64,000 bases of DNA from Marisediminicola sp040546025 (lineage in GTDB: Bacteria > Actinomycetota > Actinomycetes > Actinomycetales > Microbacteriaceae), in the NCBI RefSeq assembly GCF_040546025.1, contig NZ_JBEPNA010000002.1, forward strand, positions 62,001 through 126,000, given 5' to 3'. Position numbers and translations under genes: made by a program. Below are positions 46,601 to 56,054 of this stretch, in pieces. Every line of letters begins with the position of its first letter. The stretch's first letter is position 1. Below the pieces are notes generated by a model that had not been told where the DNA came from, made no database searches, and saw only the letters and a program-made list of their open reading frames with translations.

Positions 46601-48195
46601 CCTTTGACATCGCCGTCACCGGGGCTGCCGCAGACGCGGTCGCCCGCCTGGTGCCGCAGCTCGTGATCGAAGGGGTCGCCTCCGGGATCACGACACAGGA
46701 TTCGAGCCTGTGGGGCGCCGAGGCCGAGGACGAGGCGTCCCGGCGTCTCGGCTGGGTCGAGGCCGTCGCGAACTCCGAGGCACTGGTGCCGGAGATCATC
46801 GCGCTGCGTGACCTGCTTCGCTCGAACGGTGTCGACCACATAGTGCTCGGAGGGATGGGCGGATCCTCGCTCGCGCCCGAGGTCATCGCCCGCACCGCTG
46901 GCGTCGAGCTGACCCTGCTCGACACGACCGACCCGGGGCAGGTGTTCTCGGCGCTGCACGACCGCATCGCGACGACCGCCCTGGTGATCTCGTCGAAGTC
47001 GGGCTCGACGGTCGAGACCGACAGCCAGAAGCGCGTCTATGAGCAGGCGTTCCGCGAGCACGGCATAGACCCCGTCGACCGGATCATCATCGTCACAGAC
47101 CCGGGCTCGCCGCTCGACGTGTCGGCGCGGGCCGACGGCTACCGCGTGTTCAACGCCGACCCCAACGTCGGCGGCCGATTCTCTGCGCTCACCGCGTTCG
47201 GACTGGTTCCGTGCGGGCTCGCCGGAGTCGACATCCAACACCTGCTCGACGATGCCGAATCGGTCAGCCTGCAACTCGCCCTCGACACCGCCGACAACCC
47301 GGGGCTCGTGCTGGGCGCGGCGATCGCCGGAACGAGTCCGCTGAAGGACAAGCTCGGGATCGTCGCCGACGGCACCTACATCGTCGGCTTCGGAGACTGG
47401 GCGGAGCAGCTCATCGCCGAATCGACGGGCAAGCGCGGCACAGGCATCCTCCCCGTCGTCCTCGGCGTCGACTCGCCCGAAATCTCCGCCGGACTCCCGG
47501 ACCTGCAAATCGTGCGCCTCGTGCACGACAGGCGCGCCACCGAGGAGGTCATCGAGGGCGAGATCGAGATCAGCGGCACCCTCGGGGCGCAGCTCCTCGT
47601 CTGGGAGTACGCGACCGCGGTCGCCGGACGGCTGCTGGGCATCAACCCATTCGACCAGCCCGACGTCGAGTCGGCGAAGATCGCCACCCGCGGGCTTCTC
47701 GACGCGCGACCGCAGCCCTCGGCCCCAGCGTTCGTCGACGGCGAGATCGAGGTGCGCGGCACCGGTGACACCGTCGACGGCGTCGACTCGCTGCGCACGG
47801 CCGTCGACCGGCTCCTCGCGCAGCTCGGCCCCGACGGATACCTGTCGATCCAGGCCTACGCCAACAGGATTTCGTTCCGCGAGCTCGCGCAGCTCCGCTC
47901 GATCCTCGCCCGGCGTGCCGGCAGGCCCGTCACCTTCGGCTGGGGGCCGCGCTTCCTGCACTCGACGGGCCAGTTCCACAAGGGCGGGCCCGCCGTCGGA
48001 GTGTTCCTGCAGATCACCGCCGTGGAGCTGCTCGACGTCGAGATCCCCGGGCGACCGTTCAGCTTCGGGCAGCTCATCCAGGCGCAAGCGGCGGGCGACG
48101 CGAGCGTGCTCGCCGAGCACGGTCGACCGGTGCTCACCCTCACCCTTCACGACCCCGCGAACACGGTGCGGGCGCTCATGAGCGCCCTGCGCTGA
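46597..48195 (+). CDS. pgi: Glucose-6-phosphate isomerase
   Basis: Interconverts glucose-6-phosphate and fructose-6-phosphate; 532 aa. The substrate loop VISSKSGSTVET and GGMGGSS lie in the first SIS domain, and a second SIS domain follows. The N-terminal organisation is that of the shorter actinobacterial form. It is placed between tal and zwf, so the operon feeds carbon to and from the oxidative branch. GTG start coupled to tal. Confidence 0.93.
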   Translation: MTFDIAVTGAAADAVARLVPQLVIEGVASGITTQDSSLWGAEAEDEASRRLGWVEAVANSEALVPEIIALRDLLRSNGVDHIVLGGMGGSSLAPEVIARTAGVELTLLDTTDPGQVFSALHDRIATTALVISSKSGSTVETDSQKRVYEQAFREHGIDPVDRIIIVTDPGSPLDVSARADGYRVFNADPNVGGRFSALTAFGLVPCGLAGVDIQHLLDDAESVSLQLALDTADNPGLVLGAAIAGTSPLKDKLGIVADGTYIVGFGDWAEQLIAESTGKRGTGILPVVLGVDSPEISAGLPDLQIVRLVHDRRATEEVIEGEIEISGTLGAQLLVWEYATAVAGRLLGINPFDQPDVESAKIATRGLLDARPQPSAPAFVDGEIEVRGTGDTVDGVDSLRTAVDRLLAQLGPDGYLSIQAYANRISFRELAQLRSILARRAGRPVTFGWGPRFLHSTGQFHKGGPAVGVFLQITAVELLDVEIPGRPFSFGQLIQAQAAGDASVLAEHGRPVLTLTLHDPANTVRALMSALR

Positions 48196-48226
48196 CGCGA
48201 ACACACGACAGAGAACAAGGAGCCGC

Positions 48227-49768
48227 ATGCGCCCGGTGGAGATCACCCCGGAGTTCAATCCGCTGCGATTGGCCACCGATCGCCGACTCAGCCGCATCGC
48301 CGGCCCGAGTGGGCTCATCATCTTCGGTGTGACGGGAGACCTGTCACGCAAGAAGCTCATGCCCGCGGTCTACGACCTCGCCAACCGCGGACTGCTGCCA
48401 CCCGGCTTCGCCCTGGTGGGGTTCGCGCGGCGCGACTGGGAAACGCAGGACTTCGAGAACGTCGTGCACGACGCGGTCAAACAGTACGCCCGCACGCCTT
48501 TCGACGACGACGTGTGGAAGCAGCTCGCGCAGGGCATCCGCTTCGTGCAGGGCGAGTTCGACGATGACGCGGCCTTCGCGAGGCTCAAGGACACCGTTGA
48601 AGAGCTCGACGTGCACCGGGGAACGATGGGCAACCACGCGTTCTACCTGTCGATCCCGCCGAAGTCGTTCCCCGAGGTGACCGAGCAGCTGCGCCGGTCC
48701 GGCCTCGCGGAGCAGAAGGACGGCCAGTGGCGTCGCGTCGTCATCGAGAAGCCGTTCGGCAGCGACCTGAAGACAGCGCGCGAGCTCAACGAGGTTGTCG
48801 AGTCGGTCTTCCCTCCCGACTCGGTGTTCCGCATCGACCACTACCTGGGCAAGGAGACGGTGCAGAACATCCTCGCGCTGCGCTTCGCGAACCAGCTCTA
48901 CGAACCGATCTGGAACGCGAACCACGTCGACCACGTGCAGATCACGATGGCCGAGGACATCGGTGTCGGCGGACGAGCGGGGTACTACGACGGCATCGGC
49001 GCCGCCCGCGACGTCATCCAGAACCACCTGCTCCAGCTGCTCGCCCTGACCGCAATGGAGGAGCCGATTTCGTTCGACGCGGCTGACCTGCGCGCCGAGA
49101 AGGAGAAGGTACTGTCGGCCGTTCGGCTGCCGAAGGATCTGGCGACGGGCACCGCGCGCGGCCAGTATTCCGGCGGCTGGCAGGGCGGAGAGAAGGTGCT
49201 CGGCTTCCTCGATGAGGAGGGCATGAACCCCGAGTCGACGACCGAGACCTTCGCGGCGATGCGGCTCGACATTGGGACCAGGAGATGGGCCGGCGTGCCG
49301 TTCTACCTGCGGGCCGGTAAGCGACTGGGCAGGAGGGTGACCGAAATCGCTGTCGTGTTCAAGCGTGCACCCCAGCAGCTGTTCGCCGAGAGCCAGACCT
49401 CGGCCCTCGGCCAGAACGCCCTCGTCATCCGCGTGCAGCCCGACGAGGGAGTCACGATCCGCTTCGGCTCGAAGGTCCCGGGAGCGGTCATGCAGGTGCG
49501 CGACGTCACGATGGACTTCGGCTACGGCCATGCCTTCACCGAGGCGAGCCCCGAGGCGTACGAGCGACTCATCCTCGATGTGCTTCTCGGCGACCCTCCC
49601 CTGTTCCCGCGCCACCAGGAGGTGGAGCTGAGCTGGAAGATTCTCGACCCGATCGAGGAGTTCTGGGCGACGCAGGGCCAGCCCGAACAGTATCGGCCCG
49701 GAACCTGGGGCCCCACATCCGCCGACGACCTCCTCGCGAGGGACGGCCGAACCTGGAGACGCCCATGA
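48227..49768 (+). CDS. zwf: Glucose-6-phosphate dehydrogenase
   Basis: NADP-linked entry enzyme of the oxidative pentose phosphate pathway, 513 aa. Cofactor motif GVTGDLSRKK is near residue 36, EKPFG near 175, and the catalytic signature RIDHYLGKE at 202-210. AAGGAG lies before the ATG. Its stop overlaps the opcA ATG by 4 bp, fitting the known need for OpcA to activate Zwf. Confidence 0.97.
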   Translation: MRPVEITPEFNPLRLATDRRLSRIAGPSGLIIFGVTGDLSRKKLMPAVYDLANRGLLPPGFALVGFARRDWETQDFENVVHDAVKQYARTPFDDDVWKQLAQGIRFVQGEFDDDAAFARLKDTVEELDVHRGTMGNHAFYLSIPPKSFPEVTEQLRRSGLAEQKDGQWRRVVIEKPFGSDLKTARELNEVVESVFPPDSVFRIDHYLGKETVQNILALRFANQLYEPIWNANHVDHVQITMAEDIGVGGRAGYYDGIGAARDVIQNHLLQLLALTAMEEPISFDAADLRAEKEKVLSAVRLPKDLATGTARGQYSGGWQGGEKVLGFLDEEGMNPESTTETFAAMRLDIGTRRWAGVPFYLRAGKRLGRRVTEIAVVFKRAPQQLFAESQTSALGQNALVIRVQPDEGVTIRFGSKVPGAVMQVRDVTMDFGYGHAFTEASPEAYERLILDVLLGDPPLFPRHQEVELSWKILDPIEEFWATQGQPEQYRPGTWGPTSADDLLARDGRTWRRP

Positions 49769-50733
49769 TCGTCGACCTGCCCGACACCACGACGAGCCGC
49801 ATCTCGAAGACGCTCGTGAAGATCCGCGAGGAGGGCGGCGCCGTCGCTCTTGGGCGCGTGCTGACCCTGGTCATCTCCACCTCCCTCGGCCACGAGGAGG
49901 AGGCGATCGAGGCCGCGAACGACGCGTCCCGCGAGCATCCGATGCGCGTCATCGTGATCTCCACCGCGGCGGCCGACTCCCCGGCGAAGGATGCGACGCG
50001 CCTCGACGCGCAGATCCGGGTCGGCGGAGACGCCGGGGCCAGCGAGGTCATCGTGCTCAAGGCCTACGGTGACATGGCGCAGGATGAGGAAGGCCTCGTG
50101 ACGGGGCTGCTGCTGCCTGATGCCCCCGTGGTCGCGTGGTGGCCGGGCGAGGCGCCCGAGGTCGCATCCGCCTCACCGCTCGGGCGCATTGCACAGCGCC
50201 GGATCACGGATGCTGCGGCGCAGAGCGACCCGCGGGGCTTCCTGGAGCACCTCGCCCGCACCTACTCCCCCGGAGACACCGACTTCGCCTGGACGAGGCT
50301 CACACTGTGGCGCGCGCAGCTCGCCGCAGTGCTCGACCAGCCGCCGTACGAGCCGATCATCGCGGCCGAGGTGCACGGTGCGGCGGACTCCCCCTCGACG
50401 ACGCTCATCGCCGCCTGGCTGGAGCTGCAGCTGCAGCTTCCCGTACTGCACGAGGTGACCCCGTCGATCCCCGGATCCAGCGGCATCCACGGCGTCAAGC
50501 TCGACCGCGCCTCCGGAACGATCGAACTGTCCCGCTCGCATGTGAACATCGTCACCCTGGTGCAACCGAACCAGCCGGTGCACGACATCTCTCTGCCCCG
50601 CCGCAGCATGCGCGAGTGCCTCGCGGAGGAGCTTCGTCGCCTCGGCCCGGACGACCTGTACGGTGAAGTGATCACGAGGGGGTTGCTCGAGACGGTCGAC
50701 GCCCCCGACAACGCCGAGGCGCGCTCCCGATGA
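49765..50733 (+). CDS. opcA: OpcA, glucose-6-phosphate dehydrogenase assembly protein
   Basis: 322-aa protein needed for assembly or redox control of Zwf in actinobacteria and cyanobacteria. It begins MIVDLPDTTTSRISKTLVKI and holds LPDAPVVAWWPG, both typical. No catalytic site is known. Coupled at both ends by ATGA overlaps, so Zwf, OpcA and Pgl are made together. Confidence 0.95.
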   Translation: MIVDLPDTTTSRISKTLVKIREEGGAVALGRVLTLVISTSLGHEEEAIEAANDASREHPMRVIVISTAAADSPAKDATRLDAQIRVGGDAGASEVIVLKAYGDMAQDEEGLVTGLLLPDAPVVAWWPGEAPEVASASPLGRIAQRRITDAAAQSDPRGFLEHLARTYSPGDTDFAWTRLTLWRAQLAAVLDQPPYEPIIAAEVHGAADSPSTTLIAAWLELQLQLPVLHEVTPSIPGSSGIHGVKLDRASGTIELSRSHVNIVTLVQPNQPVHDISLPRRSMRECLAEELRRLGPDDLYGEVITRGLLETVDAPDNAEARSR

Positions 50734-51506
50734 CCAGTGAACGCCGGGTGCTCGTCCACCATGACCTGCCCGCTCTCGCGGGCGCCGTCGCCGCACGGTT
50801 CATCACGAAGATGATCGACCTGCTCGAGGAAAAGCCAGAGGTGCACATCGTGCTGACCGGCGGAGGCGCCGGCATCGGCATCCTCACGGCAGTCAACGAG
50901 TCGGATGCCCGCGACCAGGTCGAGTGGGCGCGCGTGCACGTCTGGTGGGGCGACGAGCGCTGGGTCGCGCACGACCATGCCGACCGCAACGAGCGGCAGG
51001 CGCGCGAGGCGCTGCTCGACCACGTGGCGCTCTCCCCCGGTCACATCCACCCGTTCCCGGCGCCGGGCGAGAACGCGGACCTCGATGCCGCCGCCGACGC
51101 CCACGCCGCCGAGCTGAGAGCCTGTGCCTTCGAGGGTGCCGACTCGCCGGTGTTCGACATCACCTTCCTCGGCGTCGGGCCCGACGGGCATATCGCGTCG
51201 CTCTTCCCGGAGTCGGATGGGGTCAGGGTCACCGACCGCTCGGTGATCGCGGTGCGAAACGCGCCCAAGCCCCCGCCGGAGCGGCTGAGCCTGACCTTCC
51301 CGGCGATCAACGGCTCCGACCGGATCTGGCTCGCGCTCTCCGGCGCGGACAAGGCCTCGGCGCTCGGCCTCGCCCTCGCCGGCGCGGCACCGTTCGAGGT
51401 TCCCGCCGCGGGCGTGCGCGGACGTCGGCGCACCGTGTTCTTCGTCGACAGCGCGGCTGCCGCCGAGGTGCCGGCGGAGCTGATCAGCCGGGACTACCAG
51501 CCCTAG
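50730..51506 (+). CDS. pgl: 6-phosphogluconolactonase
   Basis: Hydrolyses 6-phosphogluconolactone to 6-phosphogluconate; 258 aa of the DevB/glucosamine-6-phosphate isomerase fold. VLTGGGAG (residues about 43-50), VWWGDERWV and FLGVGPDGHIASLFP are the family marks. Last gene of the pentose phosphate operon; it overlaps the convergent rbpA by 4 bp. Confidence 0.95.
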   Translation: MTSERRVLVHHDLPALAGAVAARFITKMIDLLEEKPEVHIVLTGGGAGIGILTAVNESDARDQVEWARVHVWWGDERWVAHDHADRNERQAREALLDHVALSPGHIHPFPAPGENADLDAAADAHAAELRACAFEGADSPVFDITFLGVGPDGHIASLFPESDGVRVTDRSVIAVRNAPKPPPERLSLTFPAINGSDRIWLALSGADKASALGLALAGAAPFEVPAAGVRGRRRTVFFVDSAAAAEVPAELISRDYQP

Positions 51507-51868
51507 TTCGTGGCGACGCGTCCGCGCCGGGCGCGGAGCTGCTCGAGGGCCTCGTTGAGGAGCTCTGTCGCCTCTTCCTCTGTGCGTCGTTCCTTGACGT
51601 AGGCGAGGTGGGTCTTATACGGCTCGAGCTTGACGAGGCTCGGCGGGTTCTCCTTGTCGCGGCCGGCGGGGAGGCCGGACTGCGGCGAGTCGATCAGCTC
51701 GGGGATTTCGGCATCGGGAAGGTTCGCCGCGAAATAGCGGACGGTCTGGTTGCCGATCGCGTCCCAGTAGGAGACGGCGATGCGCTCCGTCTGATAGCCG
51801 CGATCCTGTTCGCCCATCGGTCCGGAGCCGACGCGCGAACCGCGAATTGCACTTCCACCTGATGCCAT
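51503..51868 (-). CDS. rbpA: RNA polymerase-binding protein RbpA
   Basis: Actinobacterial transcription activator of 121 aa that binds the principal sigma factor and RNA polymerase and helps open promoters. It has the N-terminal tail with GSAIRGSRVGSGP, the core YWDAIGNQTVRYFA, and the sigma-interacting C-terminal helix (ERRTEEEATELLNEAL). The zinc-ligand cysteines of some RbpA proteins are absent. It follows secG by eight bases. Confidence 0.95.
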   Translation of the reverse strand: MASGGSAIRGSRVGSGPMGEQDRGYQTERIAVSYWDAIGNQTVRYFAANLPDAEIPELIDSPQSGLPAGRDKENPPSLVKLEPYKTHLAYVKERRTEEEATELLNEALEQLRARRGRVATN

Positions 51869-51876
51869 GGTGTGTC

Positions 51877-52125
51877 CTAACTTCCGCTGAACTTGGTGAT
51901 GAGACCGAGAACGATGATGCAGGTGATCCAGAGAAGCCCGAGGAACACCGTTATTCGATTCAGGTTACGCTCCGCGACGCCGGATGCGCCAAGGTTCGAG
52001 GTCACTCCACCGCCGAACATGTCGGACAACCCCCCACCACGACCGCGGTGCAGGAGGATGAGCAAGGTCAACAGGAGGCTCGTAATGCCGAGCAGGACCT
52101 GCAGGATGACCTGGAGAATTTCCAC
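51877..52125 (-). CDS. secG: Preprotein translocase subunit SecG
   Basis: 82-aa membrane subunit of the SecYEG channel with two hydrophobic segments and the conserved loop GRGGGLSDMFGGG. It has a GTG start. A minus-strand TATACT at 52163-52158 may be its own -10, though it also follows tpiA by 51 bp, the usual gap-pgk-tpiA-secG order. Confidence 0.95.
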   Translation of the reverse strand: MEILQVILQVLLGITSLLLTLLILLHRGRGGGLSDMFGGGVTSNLGASGVAERNLNRITVFLGLLWITCIIVLGLITKFSGS

Positions 52126-52176
52126 GAAAAAAGCCTTTCAATGCGGCGGTAAACCGTTGTTCAGTATAACGGCAGG

Positions 52177-52968
52177 TCAGACGCCGACATGCTTCTGAAA
52201 GCGAGCAATGCTAGAAAATTCGGTGATGTCGAGGCTCGCCCCACCCACGAGGGCCCCATCGACGTTGGGCTGGCGCATGAATCCGGCGATGTTGCCCGAC
52301 TTGACCGAGCCACCGTAGAGGACGCGAGTCGCGTCGGCGGCATCCTGTCCGATATTCTCGGCCACGACGGCCCGCAGCGCGGCGCACACCTGCTCGGCCT
52401 GCTCGGGGGTCGCGGCCTGGCCGGATCCGATCGCCCAGACGGGCTCGTAGGCGACGACGATGTCGGCACCCTGCGGCACTGTCGCGAGCGCCACCTTGAG
52501 CTGCGACACGGGCACGGCGCTCGGGCCGTGGGTCTCGAGGTCCTCGGCGGTCTCGCCGACGCAGATGACCGGAACGAGTCCGTGGCGGAGGGCCGCGGCG
52601 GTCTTCGCGGCGACGACGGCGTCGGTCTCGTTGTGCAGAGTTCGTCGCTCGGAGTGCCCGATGATGACGTAGCTGCAGTCGAGGGCCCGCAGGAACTGGC
52701 CGGAGATCTCGCCCGTGTAGGCGCCGGAGTCGTGCTCGGACAGGTCCTGCGCACCGAACTTGAGCGGGAGCTTGTCGGCCGAGATGAGGGTCTGCACCGA
52801 GCGGAGGTCGGTGTACGGCGGGAACACCGCGACCTCGACGTCGTTGAAGTCGAGCCTCGCGTCCTTCAGGCTCCAGGCGAGCTTCTGCACGAAGGCGATC
52901 GACTGCAGGTGATCGAGGTTGAGCTTCCAGTTGCCCGCGATCAGTGGAACGCGCCCGTTCGTGGTCAT
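52177..52968 (-). CDS. tpiA: Triosephosphate isomerase
   Basis: Interconverts dihydroxyacetone phosphate and glyceraldehyde-3-phosphate; 263 aa. Catalytic residues are in GNWKLN (Lys), IIGHSERR (His) and VVAYEPVWAIGSG (Glu). ATG 52968 overlaps the pgk stop as ATGA, so it is preferred; ATG 52977 would add three residues. Part of the gap-pgk-tpiA glycolytic block. Confidence 0.96.
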   Translation of the reverse strand: MTTNGRVPLIAGNWKLNLDHLQSIAFVQKLAWSLKDARLDFNDVEVAVFPPYTDLRSVQTLISADKLPLKFGAQDLSEHDSGAYTGEISGQFLRALDCSYVIIGHSERRTLHNETDAVVAAKTAAALRHGLVPVICVGETAEDLETHGPSAVPVSQLKVALATVPQGADIVVAYEPVWAIGSGQAATPEQAEQVCAALRAVVAENIGQDAADATRVLYGGSVKSGNIAGFMRQPNVDGALVGGASLDITEFSSIARFQKHVGV

Positions 52969-54182
52969 GCTTGCCATCCGAGAATCTCCAGTCCTGGGAG
53001 ACGCTTGCCCTCGAGAAACTCGAGGCTCGCGCCGCCACCCGTTGAAATGTGTCCAAATTGTTCGTCAGTGAAGCCGAGCACGCGCACCGCCGCAGCCGAG
53101 TCGCCGCCGCCCACAACAGACAGCCCGTCGATCTCGGTGAGGGCCTCGGCGACGGTTCTCGTCCCCGCCGCGAACGGCGCGAGCTCGAAGACGCCCATCG
53201 GGCCGTTCCAGAACACCGTCTTCGAGGCGCGGATGACCTCGGCGAATCGTCCCGCGGTGTCGGGACCGATGTCGAGTCCGAGTCCGGATGCGCCGAAGGG
53301 CGTGTTCTCGATACCGTCCGCCGGCGCGATGACGTGCTCGGCGTCCGTCCCGAATTTCGACGCCACGACGATGTCGGTGGGCAGCACGATCTCGACGCCG
53401 AGGCGCTTCGCCTCGTCGAGGTAGCCGCGCACGATGTCGAGCTGGTCCGTTTCGAGCAGGCTGCCGCCGACTTTGTGGCCGAGGGCCGCGAGGAAGGTGA
53501 AGAGCATGCCGCCGCCGATGAGCAGCGAGTCGACGCGCGGGAGGAGGTGTGCGATGACCCCGAGCTTGTCGGAGACCTTGGAGCCGCCGAGAACGACCGT
53601 GTACGGCCGGGTCGGGGTCGCGGTGAGCCCCTCGAGCACCGCGAGCTCGGTGGCGATGAGAGTGCCGGCAGAGCTGGGAAGGAGCTCGGCGAGCTCGTAG
53701 ACGCTCGCCTGCTTGCGGTGCACGACGCCGAAGCCGTCGGAGACGAAGGCATCGCCGAGCAAGGCCAGCTGCGCCGCGAACTCGCGGCGGTCGCCGTCGG
53801 ACTTCGAGGTCTCGCGCTCGTCGAACCTGAGGTTCTCGAGTAGCGCGACCTCGCCGTCGGCCAGCGCGCCGGCCACCTCGGCGGCTGAGCTGCCGATGGT
53901 GTCGGCGGCGAAGGCGACGCGCTGCCCGAGCAGCTCGCCCAGCCGCTGGGCGACCGGGGCGAGGCTGTACTTCGGGTCGGGCGTGCCGTCGGGCCGGCCG
54001 AGGTGCGAGATCACGATGACTCGCGCCCCGGCGGCCACCAGCGCGCCCAGGGTAGGTAGGGAAGCACGGATCCGCCCGTCGTCCGTGATCTGACCGTCCT
54101 TCAACGGAACGTTCAGATCACAGCGGACGATGACCTTCTTGCCGGCCAGCGGTCCAAGGGAATCGATCGTGCGGAGCGTCAT
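52965..54182 (-). CDS. pgk: Phosphoglycerate kinase
   Basis: Makes ATP from 1,3-bisphosphoglycerate; 405 aa. KKVIVRCDLNVPLKDG (14-29) carries the substrate-binding Arg and Asp, HLGRPDG follows, and the nucleotide-binding GGGDSAAAV is near residue 375. Translation is coupled to tpiA and it lies 18 bp after gap. Confidence 0.97.
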   Translation of the reverse strand: MTLRTIDSLGPLAGKKVIVRCDLNVPLKDGQITDDGRIRASLPTLGALVAAGARVIVISHLGRPDGTPDPKYSLAPVAQRLGELLGQRVAFAADTIGSSAAEVAGALADGEVALLENLRFDERETSKSDGDRREFAAQLALLGDAFVSDGFGVVHRKQASVYELAELLPSSAGTLIATELAVLEGLTATPTRPYTVVLGGSKVSDKLGVIAHLLPRVDSLLIGGGMLFTFLAALGHKVGGSLLETDQLDIVRGYLDEAKRLGVEIVLPTDIVVASKFGTDAEHVIAPADGIENTPFGASGLGLDIGPDTAGRFAEVIRASKTVFWNGPMGVFELAPFAAGTRTVAEALTEIDGLSVVGGGDSAAAVRVLGFTDEQFGHISTGGGASLEFLEGKRLPGLEILGWQA

Positions 54183-54200
54183 TCCTCTGCCCTCGCGTTG

Positions 54201-55208
54201 CTAGAGCTTGGCCGCGACGTACTCGGTGAGGTCGACGAGGCGGTTCGAGTAGCCCCACTCGTTGTCATACCACGAGGCCACCTTGACCTGGCTTCCGAGC
54301 ACCTTGGTGAGTCCGGCGTCGAAGATCGAGGAGTGCGGGTCGCCGACGATGTCGCTCGACACGATCGGGTCCTCGGTGTACTTCAGGATTCCCTTGAGCG
54401 GGCCCTCGGCGGCGGCCTTGTAGGCGGCGTTCACCTGCTCGACCGTGACCGTTCCGGAGACCTCGACCGTGAGGTCGGTGATCGAGCCGGTGGGCACGGG
54501 AACGCGGAGCGCGTAGCCGTCGAGCTTGCCGACGAGGGCGGGGATGACGAGGCCGAGGGCCTTGGCGGCACCGGTCGACGTCGGGATGATGTTGAGGGCG
54601 GCGGCGCGGGCGCGGCGCAGGTCGCTGTGCGGGCCGTCCTGCAGGTTCTGGTCGGCGGTGTAGGCGTGGACCGTGGTCATGAGACCGCGCTCGATGCCGA
54701 AGTTGTCCAGCAGCACCTTCGCGAGCGGCGCGAGGCAGTTCGTCGTGCAGGATGCGTTGGAGATGATGTCGTGAACGGTCGGGTCGTAGATGTCCTCGTT
54801 CACGCCGAGCACGATCGTGGCGACGTTGTCGCCGGTCGCGGGGGCGGAGACGAGAACCTTCTTGGCTCCGGCGGTGATGTGCTTGCCGGCGTCGGCGGCC
54901 TTGGTGAAGAAGCCGGTCGACTCGATGACGATGTCGACTCCGAGCTCGCCCCACGGGAGGTTCGCGGGGTCGCGCTCGGCGAACACGAGGATGGGCTTGC
55001 CGTTGACGATGATCTTGTCGCCGTCGAGCTCGACCGTCGCGTCGAGGCGCCCGTTGATGGAGTCGTACTTGAGCAGGTGCGCCAGCGCCTTGTTGTCGGT
55101 GAGGTCGTTGACCGCGACGATCTCGACGTCGCTCCCCTTGGCGAGGGCGGCGCGGAAGTAGTTGCGGCCGATGCGGCCGAAGCCGTTGATACCGATCTTG
55201 ACAGTCAA
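54201..55208 (-). CDS. gap: Glyceraldehyde-3-phosphate dehydrogenase, type I
   Basis: NAD-linked glycolytic enzyme of 335 aa. GINGFGRIGRN is the Rossmann motif, NASCTTNCLAP contains the catalytic Cys at about 155, and HAYTADQ follows. It starts with TTG, with AGGAG five bases upstream; no ATG or GTG lies nearby in frame. First gene of the glycolytic block. Confidence 0.96.
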   Translation of the reverse strand: MTVKIGINGFGRIGRNYFRAALAKGSDVEIVAVNDLTDNKALAHLLKYDSINGRLDATVELDGDKIIVNGKPILVFAERDPANLPWGELGVDIVIESTGFFTKAADAGKHITAGAKKVLVSAPATGDNVATIVLGVNEDIYDPTVHDIISNASCTTNCLAPLAKVLLDNFGIERGLMTTVHAYTADQNLQDGPHSDLRRARAAALNIIPTSTGAAKALGLVIPALVGKLDGYALRVPVPTGSITDLTVEVSGTVTVEQVNAAYKAAAEGPLKGILKYTEDPIVSSDIVGDPHSSIFDAGLTKVLGSQVKVASWYDNEWGYSNRLVDLTEYVAAKL

Positions 55209-55265
55209 GTGGACTCCTGGTGTTCTGGCGCGGTTCTTGCGCTTGGTGATGGGGAGAAGAAGAGT

Positions 55266-55318
55266 GAATAAAAGCGGCGACGGTGGGGTGCCCGGGAAGT
55301 CCCGGGCACTTCACCGCT
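55266..55318 (-). terminator. Intrinsic terminator of sodA
   Basis: Minus-strand stem GTGCCCGGG / CCCGGGCAC with loop ACTT, extended by AGCGG / CCGCT and followed by TTTATT. The outer stem begins on the sodA stop codon. Confidence 0.75.
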
Positions 55319-55943
55319 ACGACAGTAGCAGCAGGCCGTTCGTCTTCTCGCGGGCCGTTTCGAAGCGCTTCTGCACGTTCGCCCAGTTCGCGATGTTCCA
55401 GAACGCCTTCACGTAGTCCGCGCGCACGTTGCGGTAATCGAGGTAGTACGCGTGCTCCCAGACGTCTAGCAGGAGCACGGGGACGGTGCCGGCGGCGAAA
55501 TTGCTCTGCTGGTCGAAGAACTGCTGGATGATGAGCCGCTCGCCGATGGAGTCCCAGACGAGTGCGGCCCAACCGGACCCCTGCACGCCGAGCGCGGCAG
55601 CGGTGAAGTGCGCCGTGAACTTGTCGAAGGAGCCGAAGTTGTCGTCGAGCGCCGACGCGAGCTCGCCGGTGGGCTTGTCGCCGCCGTCGGGCGAGAGGTT
55701 GGTCCAGAACACGGAGTGGTTGACGTGCCCGCCGAGATTGAACGCGAGGTCCTTCTCGAGCTTGTTCACATTGGCGAGGTTGCCGCTGTCGCGAGCCTCG
55801 GCCAGCTGGGCGAGCGCGGTGTTCGCCCCGGTCACGTACGCCTGGTGGTGCTTGCCGTGGTGGAGCTCCATGATCGTGCCGCTGATGCTCGGCTCGAGTG
55901 CGGCGTAGTCGTACGGCAGTTCGGGAAGTGTGTAATCAGCCAT
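55317..55943 (-). CDS. sodA: Superoxide dismutase (Fe/Mn)
   Basis: Removes superoxide; 208 aa of the Fe/Mn family. Metal ligands are in HHGKHHQAYV, GGHVNHSVFW and DVWEHAYYLDYRN. Metal choice cannot be fixed from these alone, though actinobacterial relatives are usually Mn-type. ATG 55943 has AGGAG upstream. It lies between whiA and gap with its own terminator, so it is probably separately transcribed. Confidence 0.96.
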   Translation of the reverse strand: MADYTLPELPYDYAALEPSISGTIMELHHGKHHQAYVTGANTALAQLAEARDSGNLANVNKLEKDLAFNLGGHVNHSVFWTNLSPDGGDKPTGELASALDDNFGSFDKFTAHFTAAALGVQGSGWAALVWDSIGERLIIQQFFDQQSNFAAGTVPVLLLDVWEHAYYLDYRNVRADYVKAFWNIANWANVQKRFETAREKTNGLLLLS

Positions 55944-56054
55944 TCGTTTGTCTCCTAGCTTAGATTTTTCCCGGTGCGGAAACCGCGTGACCCGGGTGAC
56001 CAATCCAGTCTAGTTATCGTGCGTTGGGCGCGCTTCCGGATTACGCCGTGCGCG